Source: Actinomadura sp. KC345 (lineage in GTDB: Bacteria; Actinomycetota; Actinomycetes; Streptosporangiales; Streptosporangiaceae). From it: 64,000 bases of DNA. The notes under the pieces were generated by a model. The model saw nothing but the letters and a program-made list of their open reading frames with translations. It searched no databases and had not been told where the DNA came from. Location: the NCBI RefSeq assembly GCF_004348515.1, contig NZ_SMKH01000004.1, positions 1 through 64,000 on the forward strand, given 5' to 3'. Each line of letters opens with the position of its first letter. Within the stretch, counting starts at the first letter, position 1. A program made the translations under genes and the position numbers. This document shows positions 34,910 through 43,509 of this stretch, piece after piece.

Positions 34910-35659
34910 GTGGCCGAGGGTTCGATCGCACGGACGCTGCGGGTGCTCGAAGCCGTCTGCGACCACGGTCCGCAGACGCTCAAGGTGCTCAGCGAGCGGA
35001 CCGAGCTGGCGCCTCCGACACTGCTGCGGATCCTCCGGCTGATGGCGGACGAGGGCTATGTCGCGCAGCAGGCCGACCGGACCTGGCGCGGGACGATGCT
35101 GGTCTGGCGGCTCGGCTGCGCGGTCAACACGTCGGTCGGCCTCTTGGCGATCTCCCGCGAGCACACCGACCGGCTGACCGCCGAGCTGGACGAGACCTCG
35201 GTCTACGCCGTGTACGAGCAGGGCTCGGTGACCTACGCGGCCCACTCGGAGCCGATCAAGCCGGTCCGGGCGCATGTGCGCCTCGGCCAGCGCTACCGGC
35301 TCCTCGCGGTCACCACCGGCCAGGCAGTGCTGGCGCAGCTCGACGAGCAGGCCGTCGAGCAGGCCCTCGCCGAGCAGGCCGAGAGCGGCGACCCCCGCGA
35401 CCCCGGGCAGGTCGAGGCCGTGCTGGCGGAGATCCGGCGGCGCGGCTACGCGGCCGGCCCGGGGGTGCGCTGGCCCGACCTGTGGGGGTGCGCCGCGCCC
35501 GTCTTCGACGCCACCGGACACGTCGTCGGCGCCCTCGGCGTGTCCATCCCGACCACGCGGGCCGAGGAGATCAGCGGCCAGGCCGCCGCAGCCCTGCTGC
35601 AGGAGGCGGAGGCGATGAGCACCCGCCTCGGCCGACCGGCCGTCGTCCGCGAGGTCTGA
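34910..35659 (+). CDS. IclR family transcriptional regulator
   Basis: 249 residues from a GTG with AGGAGG seven bases upstream (34898-34903), preferred over a TTG at 34865. Winged helix in residues 1-60 (VLSERTELAPPTLLRILRLM), then the IclR effector domain (RLGQRYRLLAVTTGQAVLA to LGVSIPTTRAEEI). It follows the dehydrogenase operon by 60 bases. It is the best candidate for the TGGAAT/ATTCCA operators at 27.0 and 43.4 kb, which have IclR form. An ACTGA-type half-site also lies at 34835-34851 before it. Confidence 0.9.
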   Translation: MAEGSIARTLRVLEAVCDHGPQTLKVLSERTELAPPTLLRILRLMADEGYVAQQADRTWRGTMLVWRLGCAVNTSVGLLAISREHTDRLTAELDETSVYAVYEQGSVTYAAHSEPIKPVRAHVRLGQRYRLLAVTTGQAVLAQLDEQAVEQALAEQAESGDPRDPGQVEAVLAEIRRRGYAAGPGVRWPDLWGCAAPVFDATGHVVGALGVSIPTTRAEEISGQAAAALLQEAEAMSTRLGRPAVVREV

Positions 35660-35676
35660 CCGGGCACGACGCACCG

Positions 35677-35716
35677 AGCCCCTGCCGCGCCGTCCGAGGA
35701 CGGCGCGGCAGGGGCT
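35677..35716. terminator. Strong bidirectional terminator
   Basis: A 19-base perfect stem (35677-35695 with 35698-35716, two-base GA between; the effective loop is larger) lies between the convergent IclR gene and the seven-gene minus-strand operon, and ends in CTTTC. It would stop transcription from both sides. Just beyond it, 35736-35755 carries two copies of CACGTCAGGT. Confidence 0.85.
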
Positions 35717-35754
35717 TTCACGTGGCGCTCTCCTCCACGTCAGGTCACGTCAGG

Positions 35755-36924
35755 TCAGGTCAGCTGGAGCGTCCGGGCGATGATGCCCTTCATCACCTCG
35801 CTGGTCCCGCCGTAGATGCGGGCGACCCTCGCGTCGGCGTACATCCGGCAGATGTCCTGCTCCCAGACGTAGCCGTAGCCGCCGTGCATCTGGAGGCAGG
35901 CATCGGCCACACGGCCGTGGAGCTCGGTGCAGAACAGCTTGACCTGGGCCGCCGCCGCCGGGGCGAGCTCGCGCCGCTCGTGCCGGGCCATGGCCTGGTC
36001 GACCAGTGCCTGGCCGGCCGCGATCTGCGCGGCGTGGTCGGCGAGGACGAACCTGGTGTTCTGGAACCCGCCGAGCTGCCGGCCGAACACCTCCCTGTCG
36101 CGCACGTAGTCGCAGGTCAGGTCCAGCGCCGCGAGGGCCTGGGCCTGCGAGTTGACCGCGATGGACAGCCGCTCCTGAGCCAGGTGGGAGGACAGGTAGC
36201 CGAACGCCCGGCCCTCCTCGCCGAGCACGTTGGCCGCGGGTACGCGCACGTCGTCGAAGAACAGCTCGGTCGTGTCCTGCGCCTTGAGGCCGAGCTTGTC
36301 GAGCTTCGCGCCGCGGGTGAAGCCCGGCATGCCCGCCTCGACCACGACGATCGTCAGCCCGGCGCGGCGGTCGTCGTCGGACGACGAGGAGCGGGCGACC
36401 ACGAGGACCAGGTCCGACTGCGCGCCGCCGGTGATGAAGGTCTTCGCACCGTTGAGGATCCAGTCGGAGCCGTCCCGGCGCAGCGTGGTGCGCATGCCGG
36501 CCAGGTCGGAGCCCGTGCCCGGCTCGGTCATGGCGATCGACGTCATCAGCTCGCCGCTCGCCATCCCGGGGAGCCAGCGGGCCCTCTGCTCATCGGTCGC
36601 GAGGGACAGCACGTACGGCGTGACCACGTCGGTGTGGACGCGCAGGGAGCCCAGGGTCACCCGCTCGTAGGCGACCCGCTCGGTCGCGACGCAGTTGAAC
36701 AGGAAGCCGTCCTGGCCGCCGCCCCCGTACTCCTCCGGGATCTGCAGGCCGGCCAGGCCGAGCCTTCCGGCGGCGCGGTAGACGTCCCGGTCCACCATCC
36801 CCGCCGCCTCGAACTCGGCGACGCGCGGCGCCACGTCGTTGCACAGGAAGGCTCCGACCATGTCGCCGAAGTCCCGGTGCTCGGCACCGTAGACCGCACG
36901 GTCCAGCTGGGGCCGCAGAGCCAT
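35755..36924 (-). CDS. Acyl-CoA dehydrogenase
   Basis: 389 residues from ATG. Full family pattern: PEEYGGGG, AMTEPGTGSDLAGMRTT, NGAKTFITGG, KLGLKAQDTTELFFDDVRVP and ARIYGGTSEVMKGIIAR. The usual C-terminal catalytic Glu position is Gly (YGGT), but a Glu stands in LAQERLSIA, the helix position used by isovaleryl-CoA-type enzymes. Its sequence is close to that at 45178 (same QERL, EEGRAF and IYGGT wording), suggesting duplication. It is the last of seven genes in the minus-strand operon, one base after the preceding gene's stop. Confidence 0.9.
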   Translation of the reverse strand: MALRPQLDRAVYGAEHRDFGDMVGAFLCNDVAPRVAEFEAAGMVDRDVYRAAGRLGLAGLQIPEEYGGGGQDGFLFNCVATERVAYERVTLGSLRVHTDVVTPYVLSLATDEQRARWLPGMASGELMTSIAMTEPGTGSDLAGMRTTLRRDGSDWILNGAKTFITGGAQSDLVLVVARSSSSDDDRRAGLTIVVVEAGMPGFTRGAKLDKLGLKAQDTTELFFDDVRVPAANVLGEEGRAFGYLSSHLAQERLSIAVNSQAQALAALDLTCDYVRDREVFGRQLGGFQNTRFVLADHAAQIAAGQALVDQAMARHERRELAPAAAAQVKLFCTELHGRVADACLQMHGGYGYVWEQDICRMYADARVARIYGGTSEVMKGIIARTLQLT

Positions 36925-36925
36925 G

Positions 36926-38236
36926 TCACTTCCTCCGCTGGCTGCCGCTGACGCCGAGCATCTGGGCGCCGAGCACGTTGCGCATCACCTCGGGCGTCCC
37001 GCCGCCCATCACGAGGCCGCGCCCGTCGCGGAAGTAGCGCTCCACCGGCCACCGGCGCGAGTAGCCGCGGGCGCCGTGGACGCCGATGGCCGTGTTGGTG
37101 ACCCGCTGCACCATCTCGCTGCTGTGGAGCTTGGCCAGGAGGGTCTCCGTCTGGTCCGGGAAGCCCCCGTCCCCGCTGCGGGCGGCCCGCCACACCAGCA
37201 TGCGCGACACGTGCACGTCCAGCGCCATGTCGGCGATCTTCCATTGAAGTCCCTGGAAATCCGCGAGCGGGCGGCCGAACTGGCGGCGGGCGTTGAGGTG
37301 GCCGATGCTCGCGTCGAGCGCGGCCTGGCCGAGACCCGTGCACATGGCGGCGTTGCCGCACCGCTCGGGGTTGAACTGGTTGACGAGGATCCCGGTGCCC
37401 CTCTTGGAGCGCTCCTCGGGCATGACCAGGACGTCCTCCGGGTCGATGCGCACGTTGTCGAAATGCACCATGCACTCGGCGACGCCCCGGATCCCCATCT
37501 TCGGGTCGATGTGGAACTCGCCCATCCCGTCGGGCCGCCCGGTGAGCACCACGGCGCCGATGCCGTAGGGGCCGGAGGTCCCGGCCAGGCGGGCGAACAC
37601 GATGATGGTGTCGGCGACGTGGCCACCGGTGATCCAGCACTTGGTGCCGGTCAACCGGAACCCGTCGCCGTCCGGAGCCAGCGTGGCCCTCATGTCGGTG
37701 CCGGCGCTGCCGGCGGCCGGCTCGCTCATGGCGATCGCGAAGTGGTTCGTGCCGTCGGCCACCCCGGGGAGCAGCCGGTTCCTCATCTCGTCGGTGCCGA
37801 GCACGTTGATCGCGCGCCACGGGCCGTTCAGGAACGGCTGGACCGACATCGCGGTGCTCAGGCAGGCGCGGGCCAGTTCCTCCACCACGATGCACCCCTC
37901 GAGCAGGCTCTCGCCCTGCCCGCCGTACCGCTTCGGAACCGTGAGGCCGACGAGGCCGGTCTCCAGGACGGCCTCGAAGGTCTTGCGCGGGAACTCCTCG
38001 GTCTCGTCCCAGTGGGCGGCCATCGGACGGAGCTCGCGGACGGCCACCTCGCGGGCCAGTTCCCGGATCTCGCGCTGACGCGGCGTGAGCTCGGCCCACA
38101 GGCCGTCATACGTCGGCTCGGGGTCGAGCGCGGCCGGGTCCCAGACGTCGCGGGCGGCGTCGAACATCGGCTCCTGCCCTGACAGGCCGTCCCCCGTCGG
38201 GGGGCCGGCTGCGGGAGTCGTGGCGTCGATGCTCAT
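36926..38236 (-). CDS. Acyl-CoA dehydrogenase
   Basis: 436 residues from an ATG at 38236 with AAGG about ten bases upstream. An N-terminal extension of about 55 residues (FDAARDVWDPAALDPEPTYD) precedes the dehydrogenase fold: VPKRYGGQGESLLEG, AMSEPAAGSAGTDMRAT, GTKCWITGGHVADT and a terminal MGGGTPEVMRNVLG. The Glu in NPERCGN is at the isovaleryl-type base position. It belongs to the minus-strand importer/beta-oxidation operon. The chain length of its substrate is not deducible. Confidence 0.9.
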   Translation of the reverse strand: MSIDATTPAAGPPTGDGLSGQEPMFDAARDVWDPAALDPEPTYDGLWAELTPRQREIRELAREVAVRELRPMAAHWDETEEFPRKTFEAVLETGLVGLTVPKRYGGQGESLLEGCIVVEELARACLSTAMSVQPFLNGPWRAINVLGTDEMRNRLLPGVADGTNHFAIAMSEPAAGSAGTDMRATLAPDGDGFRLTGTKCWITGGHVADTIIVFARLAGTSGPYGIGAVVLTGRPDGMGEFHIDPKMGIRGVAECMVHFDNVRIDPEDVLVMPEERSKRGTGILVNQFNPERCGNAAMCTGLGQAALDASIGHLNARRQFGRPLADFQGLQWKIADMALDVHVSRMLVWRAARSGDGGFPDQTETLLAKLHSSEMVQRVTNTAIGVHGARGYSRRWPVERYFRDGRGLVMGGGTPEVMRNVLGAQMLGVSGSQRRK

Positions 38237-38280
38237 GGAAGGTCGCCTTTCAGAGGGAGGGAGCGGTGACTCGTTCGGCG

Positions 38281-39060
38281 TCATCGGGGGGCCATCCGGA
38301 TCGCGCCGTCGAGCCGGATCGTCTCGCCGTTGAGCATGGGGTTGGCGAGGATGTGGGCGGCCAGGGAGGCGAAGTCCGCGGGGTCGCCCAGGCGCGCGGG
38401 GTGCGGGATCGATGCGGCCAGGCGGCCTCGGACCTCCTCCGGCACGCGGGACAGGATCGGGGTGTCGAACAGGCCCGGTGCGATCGTGTTGACGCGGACG
38501 TGGTTGCGGGCCAGATCCCGGGCTGCGACGAGGGTCATGCCGACCACGCCGGCCTTGGAGGCGGCGTACGGCAGCTGCCCGATCTGCCCCTCCCAGGCCG
38601 CGACCGAGGCGGTGAGCACGCACGCGCCGCGCTCGCCGTCGGGCAGGTCGTCGAGGGCGACCATCGCCGCCGCCGCGTGCCGCAGCACGTTGAAGGACCC
38701 GACCAGGTTGGTCTCGATCACGCTCTGGAACCGCTCCATGGAGCCCGGCGCGCCGTCCTTCTCGACCACCCGGACGGGCCCGCCGTGGCCGGCGCAGTGC
38801 ACGAGCGCGCGGAGCTCGCCGAGTTCGGCCGCGGCCGCCACGGCCGCGGCGACCTGGTCGGAGTCGGTGACGTCGGCCGCGGCGAACCGCACCTGCCCTT
38901 CGGCGGTCCCGCCGAGGTCCGCGGCGACGCGCTCGCCGTCGCCGCCCTCCAGGTCGAGGAGGACGACGTGCGCCCCGGCGGCGGCCAGCTGCCGCGCGGT
39001 CGCCCGGCCCAGGCCGGACGCCGCTCCGGTGACGAGTGCCGCCTTGCCCCGGATGTCCAT
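38281..39060 (-). CDS. SDR, 3-hydroxyacyl-CoA dehydrogenase type-2-like
   Basis: 259 residues from ATG. Cofactor motif TGAASGLG (residues 11-18), acidic LLDLEGG after strand 2, HCAGHGGP at the NAG position, TASVAAWEGQIGQLPYAASKAG with catalytic Ser, Tyr and Lys, and GETIRLDGAIRMAPR at the end. This wording matches the HSD17B10 / type-2 hydroxyacyl-CoA dehydrogenase group, which oxidises 3-hydroxyacyl-CoA, often 2-methyl-branched. It sits between the thiolase and dehydrogenase genes, giving the third beta-oxidation step of the operon. Confidence 0.87.
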   Translation of the reverse strand: MDIRGKAALVTGAASGLGRATARQLAAAGAHVVLLDLEGGDGERVAADLGGTAEGQVRFAAADVTDSDQVAAAVAAAAELGELRALVHCAGHGGPVRVVEKDGAPGSMERFQSVIETNLVGSFNVLRHAAAAMVALDDLPDGERGACVLTASVAAWEGQIGQLPYAASKAGVVGMTLVAARDLARNHVRVNTIAPGLFDTPILSRVPEEVRGRLAASIPHPARLGDPADFASLAAHILANPMLNGETIRLDGAIRMAPR

Positions 39061-39097
39061 TCGTTGTGCCCTTCGTGTCGTCGGCGGCGGTGCGCCG

Positions 39098-40285
39098 TCA
39101 GATGATCCGTTCGAGGACGGTCGCGTTCGCGAGGCCGCCGGCCTCGCACATGGTCTGGAGGCCGCGGGTGCCGCCGGTCTGCTCCAGGTGGTTCAGGAGC
39201 GTGACGAAGATGCGGCATCCGCTCGCGCCGAGCGGGTGGCCGAGCGCGATCGCGCCGCCGCGCGGGTTCAGGCGGGCGAGGTCGGCTCCGAACTCCCTGG
39301 CCCAGGCGAGCGGGACGGAGGCGAACGCCTCGTTGACCTCGAACGCGTCGAAGTCGCCGAGCCCGAGGCCGGTGCGCTCCAGGATCCGCCGGGTCGCCGG
39401 GATGGGGCCGGTCAGCATCATCGCGGGGTCGTCGCCGACGACCGACGAGCCGGTGATCCGAGCGCGCGGGGTGAGGCCGAGCCGCCCGGCCCTCTCCGCG
39501 CTCATCAGCAGCACGGCCGCCGCGCCGTCGGTGAGCTGGGAGCTGTTCCCCGCGGTGACCGACCAGGTGCGGCCCGGCAGGAGGTCGGCGTACTCCTCGG
39601 ACTCGAAGACGGCCTTGAGCCCGGCGAGCGCCTCGGCCGTCGTGGACGGGCGGATGGTCTCGTCGCCGGTCACCGTCGCGCCGCCGGGGAGGGTGACCGG
39701 GACGATCTCGTCGTCGAAGCCGCCGGACTCGGCCGTGGCCTGCGCCCGCCGGTGGGAGGCTTCGGAGAGCCGGTCCTGCTCCTCGCGGGTGATGCCCCAG
39801 GTCTCGGCGACCCTTTCGGCGGCGACGCCCTGCGGGACGAGGCGGAAGCGCTCGGCGACCCCGGGCCCCCAGGGGTCCTGCCCGATGCGGGCGCTCCCCA
39901 TCGGGACGCGGCTCATCGACTCGACCCCCGCGGCGATGACGACGTCGTGCAGGCCCGTGGCGATGCCCTGCGCGGCGAACTCGATCGCCTGCTGCCCCGA
40001 GCCGCACTTGCGCTCGACCGTGGTGGACGGGACGTGGACGGGAAGGCCCGCGGACAGCCAGGCCATCCGGCCGGGCGTCGCGGACTGCTCTCCCGCCTGG
40101 CTGACGCAGCCCACGATGACGTCGCCGACGATGCCCGGGTCGATGGACGTCCGCGAGAGGAGGTGGGTGAGGGTCTGGGCGAGGAGCTCGACGGGGTGGA
40201 GGCCGCTCAGCGCACCCCCCGGCTTGCCCTTGCCCATCGGGGTGCGGCACCCGTCGACGATGACGACGTCGCGAAGCTCGGCCAC
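39098..40285 (-). CDS. Acetyl-CoA C-acyltransferase (thiolase)
   Basis: 395 residues from a GTG. All thiolase residues are visible: nucleophilic Cys in VERKCGSGQQA (about residue 94), NEAF, the His in GHPLGASG, and the second Cys in TMCEAGG. It cleaves a 3-ketoacyl-CoA to acyl-CoA plus acetyl- or propionyl-CoA. It lies three bases after the dehydrogenase at 40289 and 37 bases before the SDR gene, in the same operon. Biosynthetic direction is possible but not suggested by context. Confidence 0.93.
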   Translation of the reverse strand: MAELRDVVIVDGCRTPMGKGKPGGALSGLHPVELLAQTLTHLLSRTSIDPGIVGDVIVGCVSQAGEQSATPGRMAWLSAGLPVHVPSTTVERKCGSGQQAIEFAAQGIATGLHDVVIAAGVESMSRVPMGSARIGQDPWGPGVAERFRLVPQGVAAERVAETWGITREEQDRLSEASHRRAQATAESGGFDDEIVPVTLPGGATVTGDETIRPSTTAEALAGLKAVFESEEYADLLPGRTWSVTAGNSSQLTDGAAAVLLMSAERAGRLGLTPRARITGSSVVGDDPAMMLTGPIPATRRILERTGLGLGDFDAFEVNEAFASVPLAWAREFGADLARLNPRGGAIALGHPLGASGCRIFVTLLNHLEQTGGTRGLQTMCEAGGLANATVLERII

Positions 40286-40288
40286 GGC

Positions 40289-41521
40289 TCAGGCCCCCCG
40301 TCCGCCGACGGCGGCCCTGCGCGCCGGGCGCTGGTCGAAGGAGCGCCCGAGCAGCTCGGAGGCGATGCGGGTGCGCTGGATGTTGGGGGTGCCGCCGGCG
40401 AGCGCCCAGCCGTGCGCGTCCCTGTGCAGCCGCTCCAGGCCGTACTCCTCGGTGTAGCCGTTCGCGCCGTGCAGCATCATCGCCATGTCGGTGACGCGCT
40501 TGGCCATCTCGTTGGCGGCGCACTTGGCGAGCGAGACGTGCAGGGTGCTCGGGGCGCCGGCGTCGAGCCCGGCCACCGCGCGGTCGCGGAGCATGCGCAC
40601 CGACTCGACCTCCAGGAGCATGTCCGCGAGGCCGACCTGGACCGACTGGAACTCCGCGATGGGCCGGCCGAACTGCTCGCGCTCCTGGACGTAGGCGATG
40701 GTCTTGTCCAGCGCGGCCTGCCCCAGGGCGAGGCTCATCGTGGTGTTGCCCAGCCGTTCGATGGAGAACATCGAGAAGAGGTCGCGGAAGCCGTCGGGGG
40801 GCCGGGCGACGATGTTCTCGACCGGGACCTGCACGTCGTCGAGGATCACGTCCGCGGACGGCAGGCCCCGGAAGCCCATCAGCCGCTCGCGGGCCCCGAA
40901 CGAGACGCCCTCGCGGTCGGCCTCGACGATCACGGCTCCGATGCCCTTGGCGCCCGGCGTGTCGTCCATCCGGCAGTAGACGAGGTAGCGGTCGGCGTCC
41001 CCGCCGTTGGAGATCCAGCGCTTCAGGCCGCGCACCACGACGGTGTCGCCTCTGATCTCCGCGCGGGTGACCATGTCGGTGGCGGCCGATCCGGCGTCCG
41101 GCTCGGAGATGCCGATGGCCATCGCGTTGTCCCCGCTGACCACGCCGGGCAGGAACCGCCGCTTCTGCTCCTCGGTGCCGAGCCGCACCAGGTGCTGCGC
41201 CGGCCCGACGTTGGCCTCGAAGACCTGGAAGGCCGCCGGGGGCCATACCTTGGCCAGCTCCTCCACCACGGCCAGGGCTTCGGCGAACGTCCCTCCGGCG
41301 CCCCCGTACTCCTCGGGGAGGGCGATGCCCAGCCATCCGAGGGACCCCAGGTAGCGCCGCTCGTCATGGGTGAGGGCGGTCCGGTCCCGGTCCCACTGCT
41401 CGGCGTGGGGGGCGTATCGCTTCTCCGCGACCTGGCGGGCGACCTCCCGCAGCTCGGACACGTCGGTCGGCTGCGCGGCGGGGGCCGGGTCGGCGGGCTT
41501 CGGCTCACGTGGTGTGGTCAT
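40289..41521 (-). CDS. Acyl-CoA dehydrogenase
   Basis: 410 residues from the ATG at 41521 (an earlier in-frame start would add 26 residues of low-complexity sequence). Pattern: LPEEYGGAGGTFAEAL, GISEPDAGSAATDMVTRA, RGLKRWISNGGDADRYLVYC, IERLGNTTMSLALGQAALD and AGGTPNIQRTRIASELLG. IERL carries the candidate base. The gene follows the ABC permease by 114 bases, and begins the enzyme part of the minus-strand operon. Confidence 0.9.
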   Translation of the reverse strand: MTTPREPKPADPAPAAQPTDVSELREVARQVAEKRYAPHAEQWDRDRTALTHDERRYLGSLGWLGIALPEEYGGAGGTFAEALAVVEELAKVWPPAAFQVFEANVGPAQHLVRLGTEEQKRRFLPGVVSGDNAMAIGISEPDAGSAATDMVTRAEIRGDTVVVRGLKRWISNGGDADRYLVYCRMDDTPGAKGIGAVIVEADREGVSFGARERLMGFRGLPSADVILDDVQVPVENIVARPPDGFRDLFSMFSIERLGNTTMSLALGQAALDKTIAYVQEREQFGRPIAEFQSVQVGLADMLLEVESVRMLRDRAVAGLDAGAPSTLHVSLAKCAANEMAKRVTDMAMMLHGANGYTEEYGLERLHRDAHGWALAGGTPNIQRTRIASELLGRSFDQRPARRAAVGGRGA

Positions 41522-41635
41522 GCGCTGTGCTGCTTTCCCGTCTGCGGGGAGCGCAGGACCTCGCCGGCGCTCGTCGCCGAGCGCCCGCGGGGCCTGCATG
41601 GTGGATGAGATGTGCGTTTGCGGTGGCCGTCCGGG

Positions 41636-42508
41636 TCAGCGGCTCTGGGCGTACTCGCTGTCCGCCCAGCGCGTCATCCGGGAGCCGAGCGCCCCGACCA
41701 GTCCGCTGAACAGGACGCCGACGATCGAGATGGTCACGATGCCGACGTACATCCGGTCGGGGACGAAGACCTGCCAGGCGTGCCAGGTGTAGTAGCCGAG
41801 TCCCTCGTGGGCGTTGACGAACTCGACGGCGATGACCAGCAGCATGGAGATGCCCGAGGCGAGTTTGAGGCTGGAGACGATCTGCGGCGTGATCGCCGGG
41901 ACGATCACCCAGCGGAACCGCCGGCCGGGCGACAGGCCGTAGGACCGCGCGACCTCGTGGAACGCGGTGGGGATCATCATCGCCGCGGACAGCGTCGTGA
42001 ACGCGACGATGTAGAACGTGCCGAGCGAGATGAAGACCAGCTTCGGCACCTCGCCGAGCCCGAAGAGGAGCAGGAACAGCGGCAGCAGCGCCAGCTTCGG
42101 GATGACGTAGAGCGCGCGGATCAGGGGTTCGAGCATCCAGCGCAGCACCTTCACCTGGCTCATCAGGAGGCCGATGAGGATTCCGGCCAGCGACCCGACG
42201 ACGTAGCCGGTCAGCAGCCGGAAGATGGTGATCTTGAGCTCGGACCAGAGCAGTCCGCTCGCCAGGTCCTCCTGCGCCTTCGCCGCCACCGCGCTCGGCT
42301 GGCTGAAGAAGCGCGCGTCGATCCAGCCCGAGCGGGCCGAGATCTCCCAGGCGGCGAGCACGCCGACCGGGAGCACGAGGCCGAGCAGCAGCCGCAGGAC
42401 GCCGTCGCGCCTCGCCTGGGACGCCGTCGACCGCTGCTTGGAGTCGGGCCGGCGCTCGACCCAGCCGCCCTCGTTCCGGGAGACGCCCCGGTCCATCTGC
42501 ACGGTCAT
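41636..42508 (-). CDS. ABC transporter permease (NitT/TauT/SsuC type)
   Basis: 290 residues from an ATG that overlaps the ATPase stop (ATGA). About six membrane segments; the EAA-type cytoplasmic loop reads FHEVARSYGLSPGRRFRWVIVPAITPQIVSSLKLASGISM. This is the inner-membrane half of a SsuABC/TauABC-like importer. It pairs with the ATPase next to it and probably with the lipoprotein encoded at 25872-26969. Confidence 0.9.
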   Translation of the reverse strand: MTVQMDRGVSRNEGGWVERRPDSKQRSTASQARRDGVLRLLLGLVLPVGVLAAWEISARSGWIDARFFSQPSAVAAKAQEDLASGLLWSELKITIFRLLTGYVVGSLAGILIGLLMSQVKVLRWMLEPLIRALYVIPKLALLPLFLLLFGLGEVPKLVFISLGTFYIVAFTTLSAAMMIPTAFHEVARSYGLSPGRRFRWVIVPAITPQIVSSLKLASGISMLLVIAVEFVNAHEGLGYYTWHAWQVFVPDRMYVGIVTISIVGVLFSGLVGALGSRMTRWADSEYAQSR

Positions 42509-43338
42509 CGGACGGCCTCCTCCATCGTCTCGACGTCGTCTTTGAGGTCGGCCCAGAGGTCCTCCTCCAGCCGGCCGAACTCCGGGTCCTTCCTCAGCCG
42601 CGCCGTCCGCGGGCGCGCGAACGGGACGTCGACGATGCGGCGCACGCGTCCCGGCCGGGCCGACATCAGGGCGATCCGGTCGGAGAGGAGGATCGCCTCG
42701 TCGAGGTTGTGGGTGACGAAGAAGACCGTGTGGTTGTGCTCGCGGACGATGGCGAGGAGCTCCTCCTGGAGCACCTTGCGCAGCTGCGCGTCGAGCGCCG
42801 CGAAGGGCTCGTCCATCAGCAGGATCTCGGGCTCGACGACGAACGCGCGCGCCAGCGCGACGCGCTGCTTCATGCCCCCGGACAGGTTGCCCGGAAGAAC
42901 CTTCTCGAACCCGGCGAGGCCGACCCGCTCGATCCACTCCTGCGAGCGGCGGCGCGCCTCGGCGCGGTCCACCCCGGCGGCGTCGAGCCCCAGGCGCACG
43001 TTCGCCTCGACCGTGCGCCAGGGAAAGATCGAGTACTCCTGGAACACCGGGGCGACGAGCGGCCGGTCCCGGTGCTCGTGGTGGATCCGGACGACTCCGT
43101 CCGTGGGCTTCTGCAACCCGGCGAGCACCCGCAGCAGCGTCGACTTCCCGCAGCCGGACGGCCCGGCGACCGAGAGGAACTCGCCGCGCGCGACGGTCAG
43201 GTCGACGTCGTCGAGGGCGACGACGTCCTCCCGTCCGCGACGGCGGTACCGGTAGGACACCCCCTCGACGCGGATCTTGTCAGCGATCGGCGCAACGTCC
43301 CCCGTCGGGGGCGACTCGGAGCGCACGGCCTCAGTCAT
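42505..43338 (-). CDS. ABC transporter ATP-binding protein (NitT/TauT/SsuB type)
   Basis: 277 residues; the ATG at 43338 follows GAGAGGGG. Walker A GPSGCGKST, Q-loop VFQEYSIFPWRT, signature LSGGMKQRVALARA, Walker B ILLMDEPFAALD and His in FFVTHNLDEA are intact. It powers import of a small organic anion. It is the first gene of the seven-gene minus-strand operon that continues through permease, dehydrogenase, thiolase, SDR and two more dehydrogenases, so uptake and beta-oxidation are transcribed together. Confidence 0.92.
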   Translation of the reverse strand: MTEAVRSESPPTGDVAPIADKIRVEGVSYRYRRRGREDVVALDDVDLTVARGEFLSVAGPSGCGKSTLLRVLAGLQKPTDGVVRIHHEHRDRPLVAPVFQEYSIFPWRTVEANVRLGLDAAGVDRAEARRRSQEWIERVGLAGFEKVLPGNLSGGMKQRVALARAFVVEPEILLMDEPFAALDAQLRKVLQEELLAIVREHNHTVFFVTHNLDEAILLSDRIALMSARPGRVRRIVDVPFARPRTARLRKDPEFGRLEEDLWADLKDDVETMEEAVR

Positions 43339-43398
43339 TGGGCCCCTCTCAGCATCGTCACGAACGGCCGGCGTCGTCACGACCACACTTGATTCTAT

Positions 43399-43455
43399 TC
43401 AGTGGAATCTAATTCCTCTGATATGAATCATGTGTGCGATCCGCGGCCGTGTCAA
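43399..43455. promoter_or_regulatory. Promoter-operator B upstream of the importer/beta-oxidation operon
   Basis: TCAG-T-GGAAT-CTA-ATTCC-T-CTGA (43399-43421) is a 23-base inverted repeat with one mismatched pair. A minus-strand -35 TTGACA lies at 43455-43450 with CATGAT 17 bases on as -10. The distance from -35 to palindrome centre (45) is nearly that of site A (46). TTCTATTCAGT at 43393-43403 overlaps it and recurs, inverted, at 53305-53315. Confidence 0.6.
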
Positions 43456-43509
43456 GGGCGACCACCCACCGGAAGGGCCGACGGAGAGGCCCGACGGAAA
43501 GGAACGCCC

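Noticed and set aside
35736-35755. Short CACGTCAGGT repeats beyond the terminator, considered as a regulatory array
   Set aside because: Only two full copies, located at the 3' ends of convergent genes; more likely a small slippage duplication.
41636-42937. A longer form of the importer permease with about 140 extra N-terminal residues
   Set aside because: The extension overlaps the ATPase gene in another frame; the ATG at 42508 overlaps the ATPase stop as ATGA, the usual coupling.
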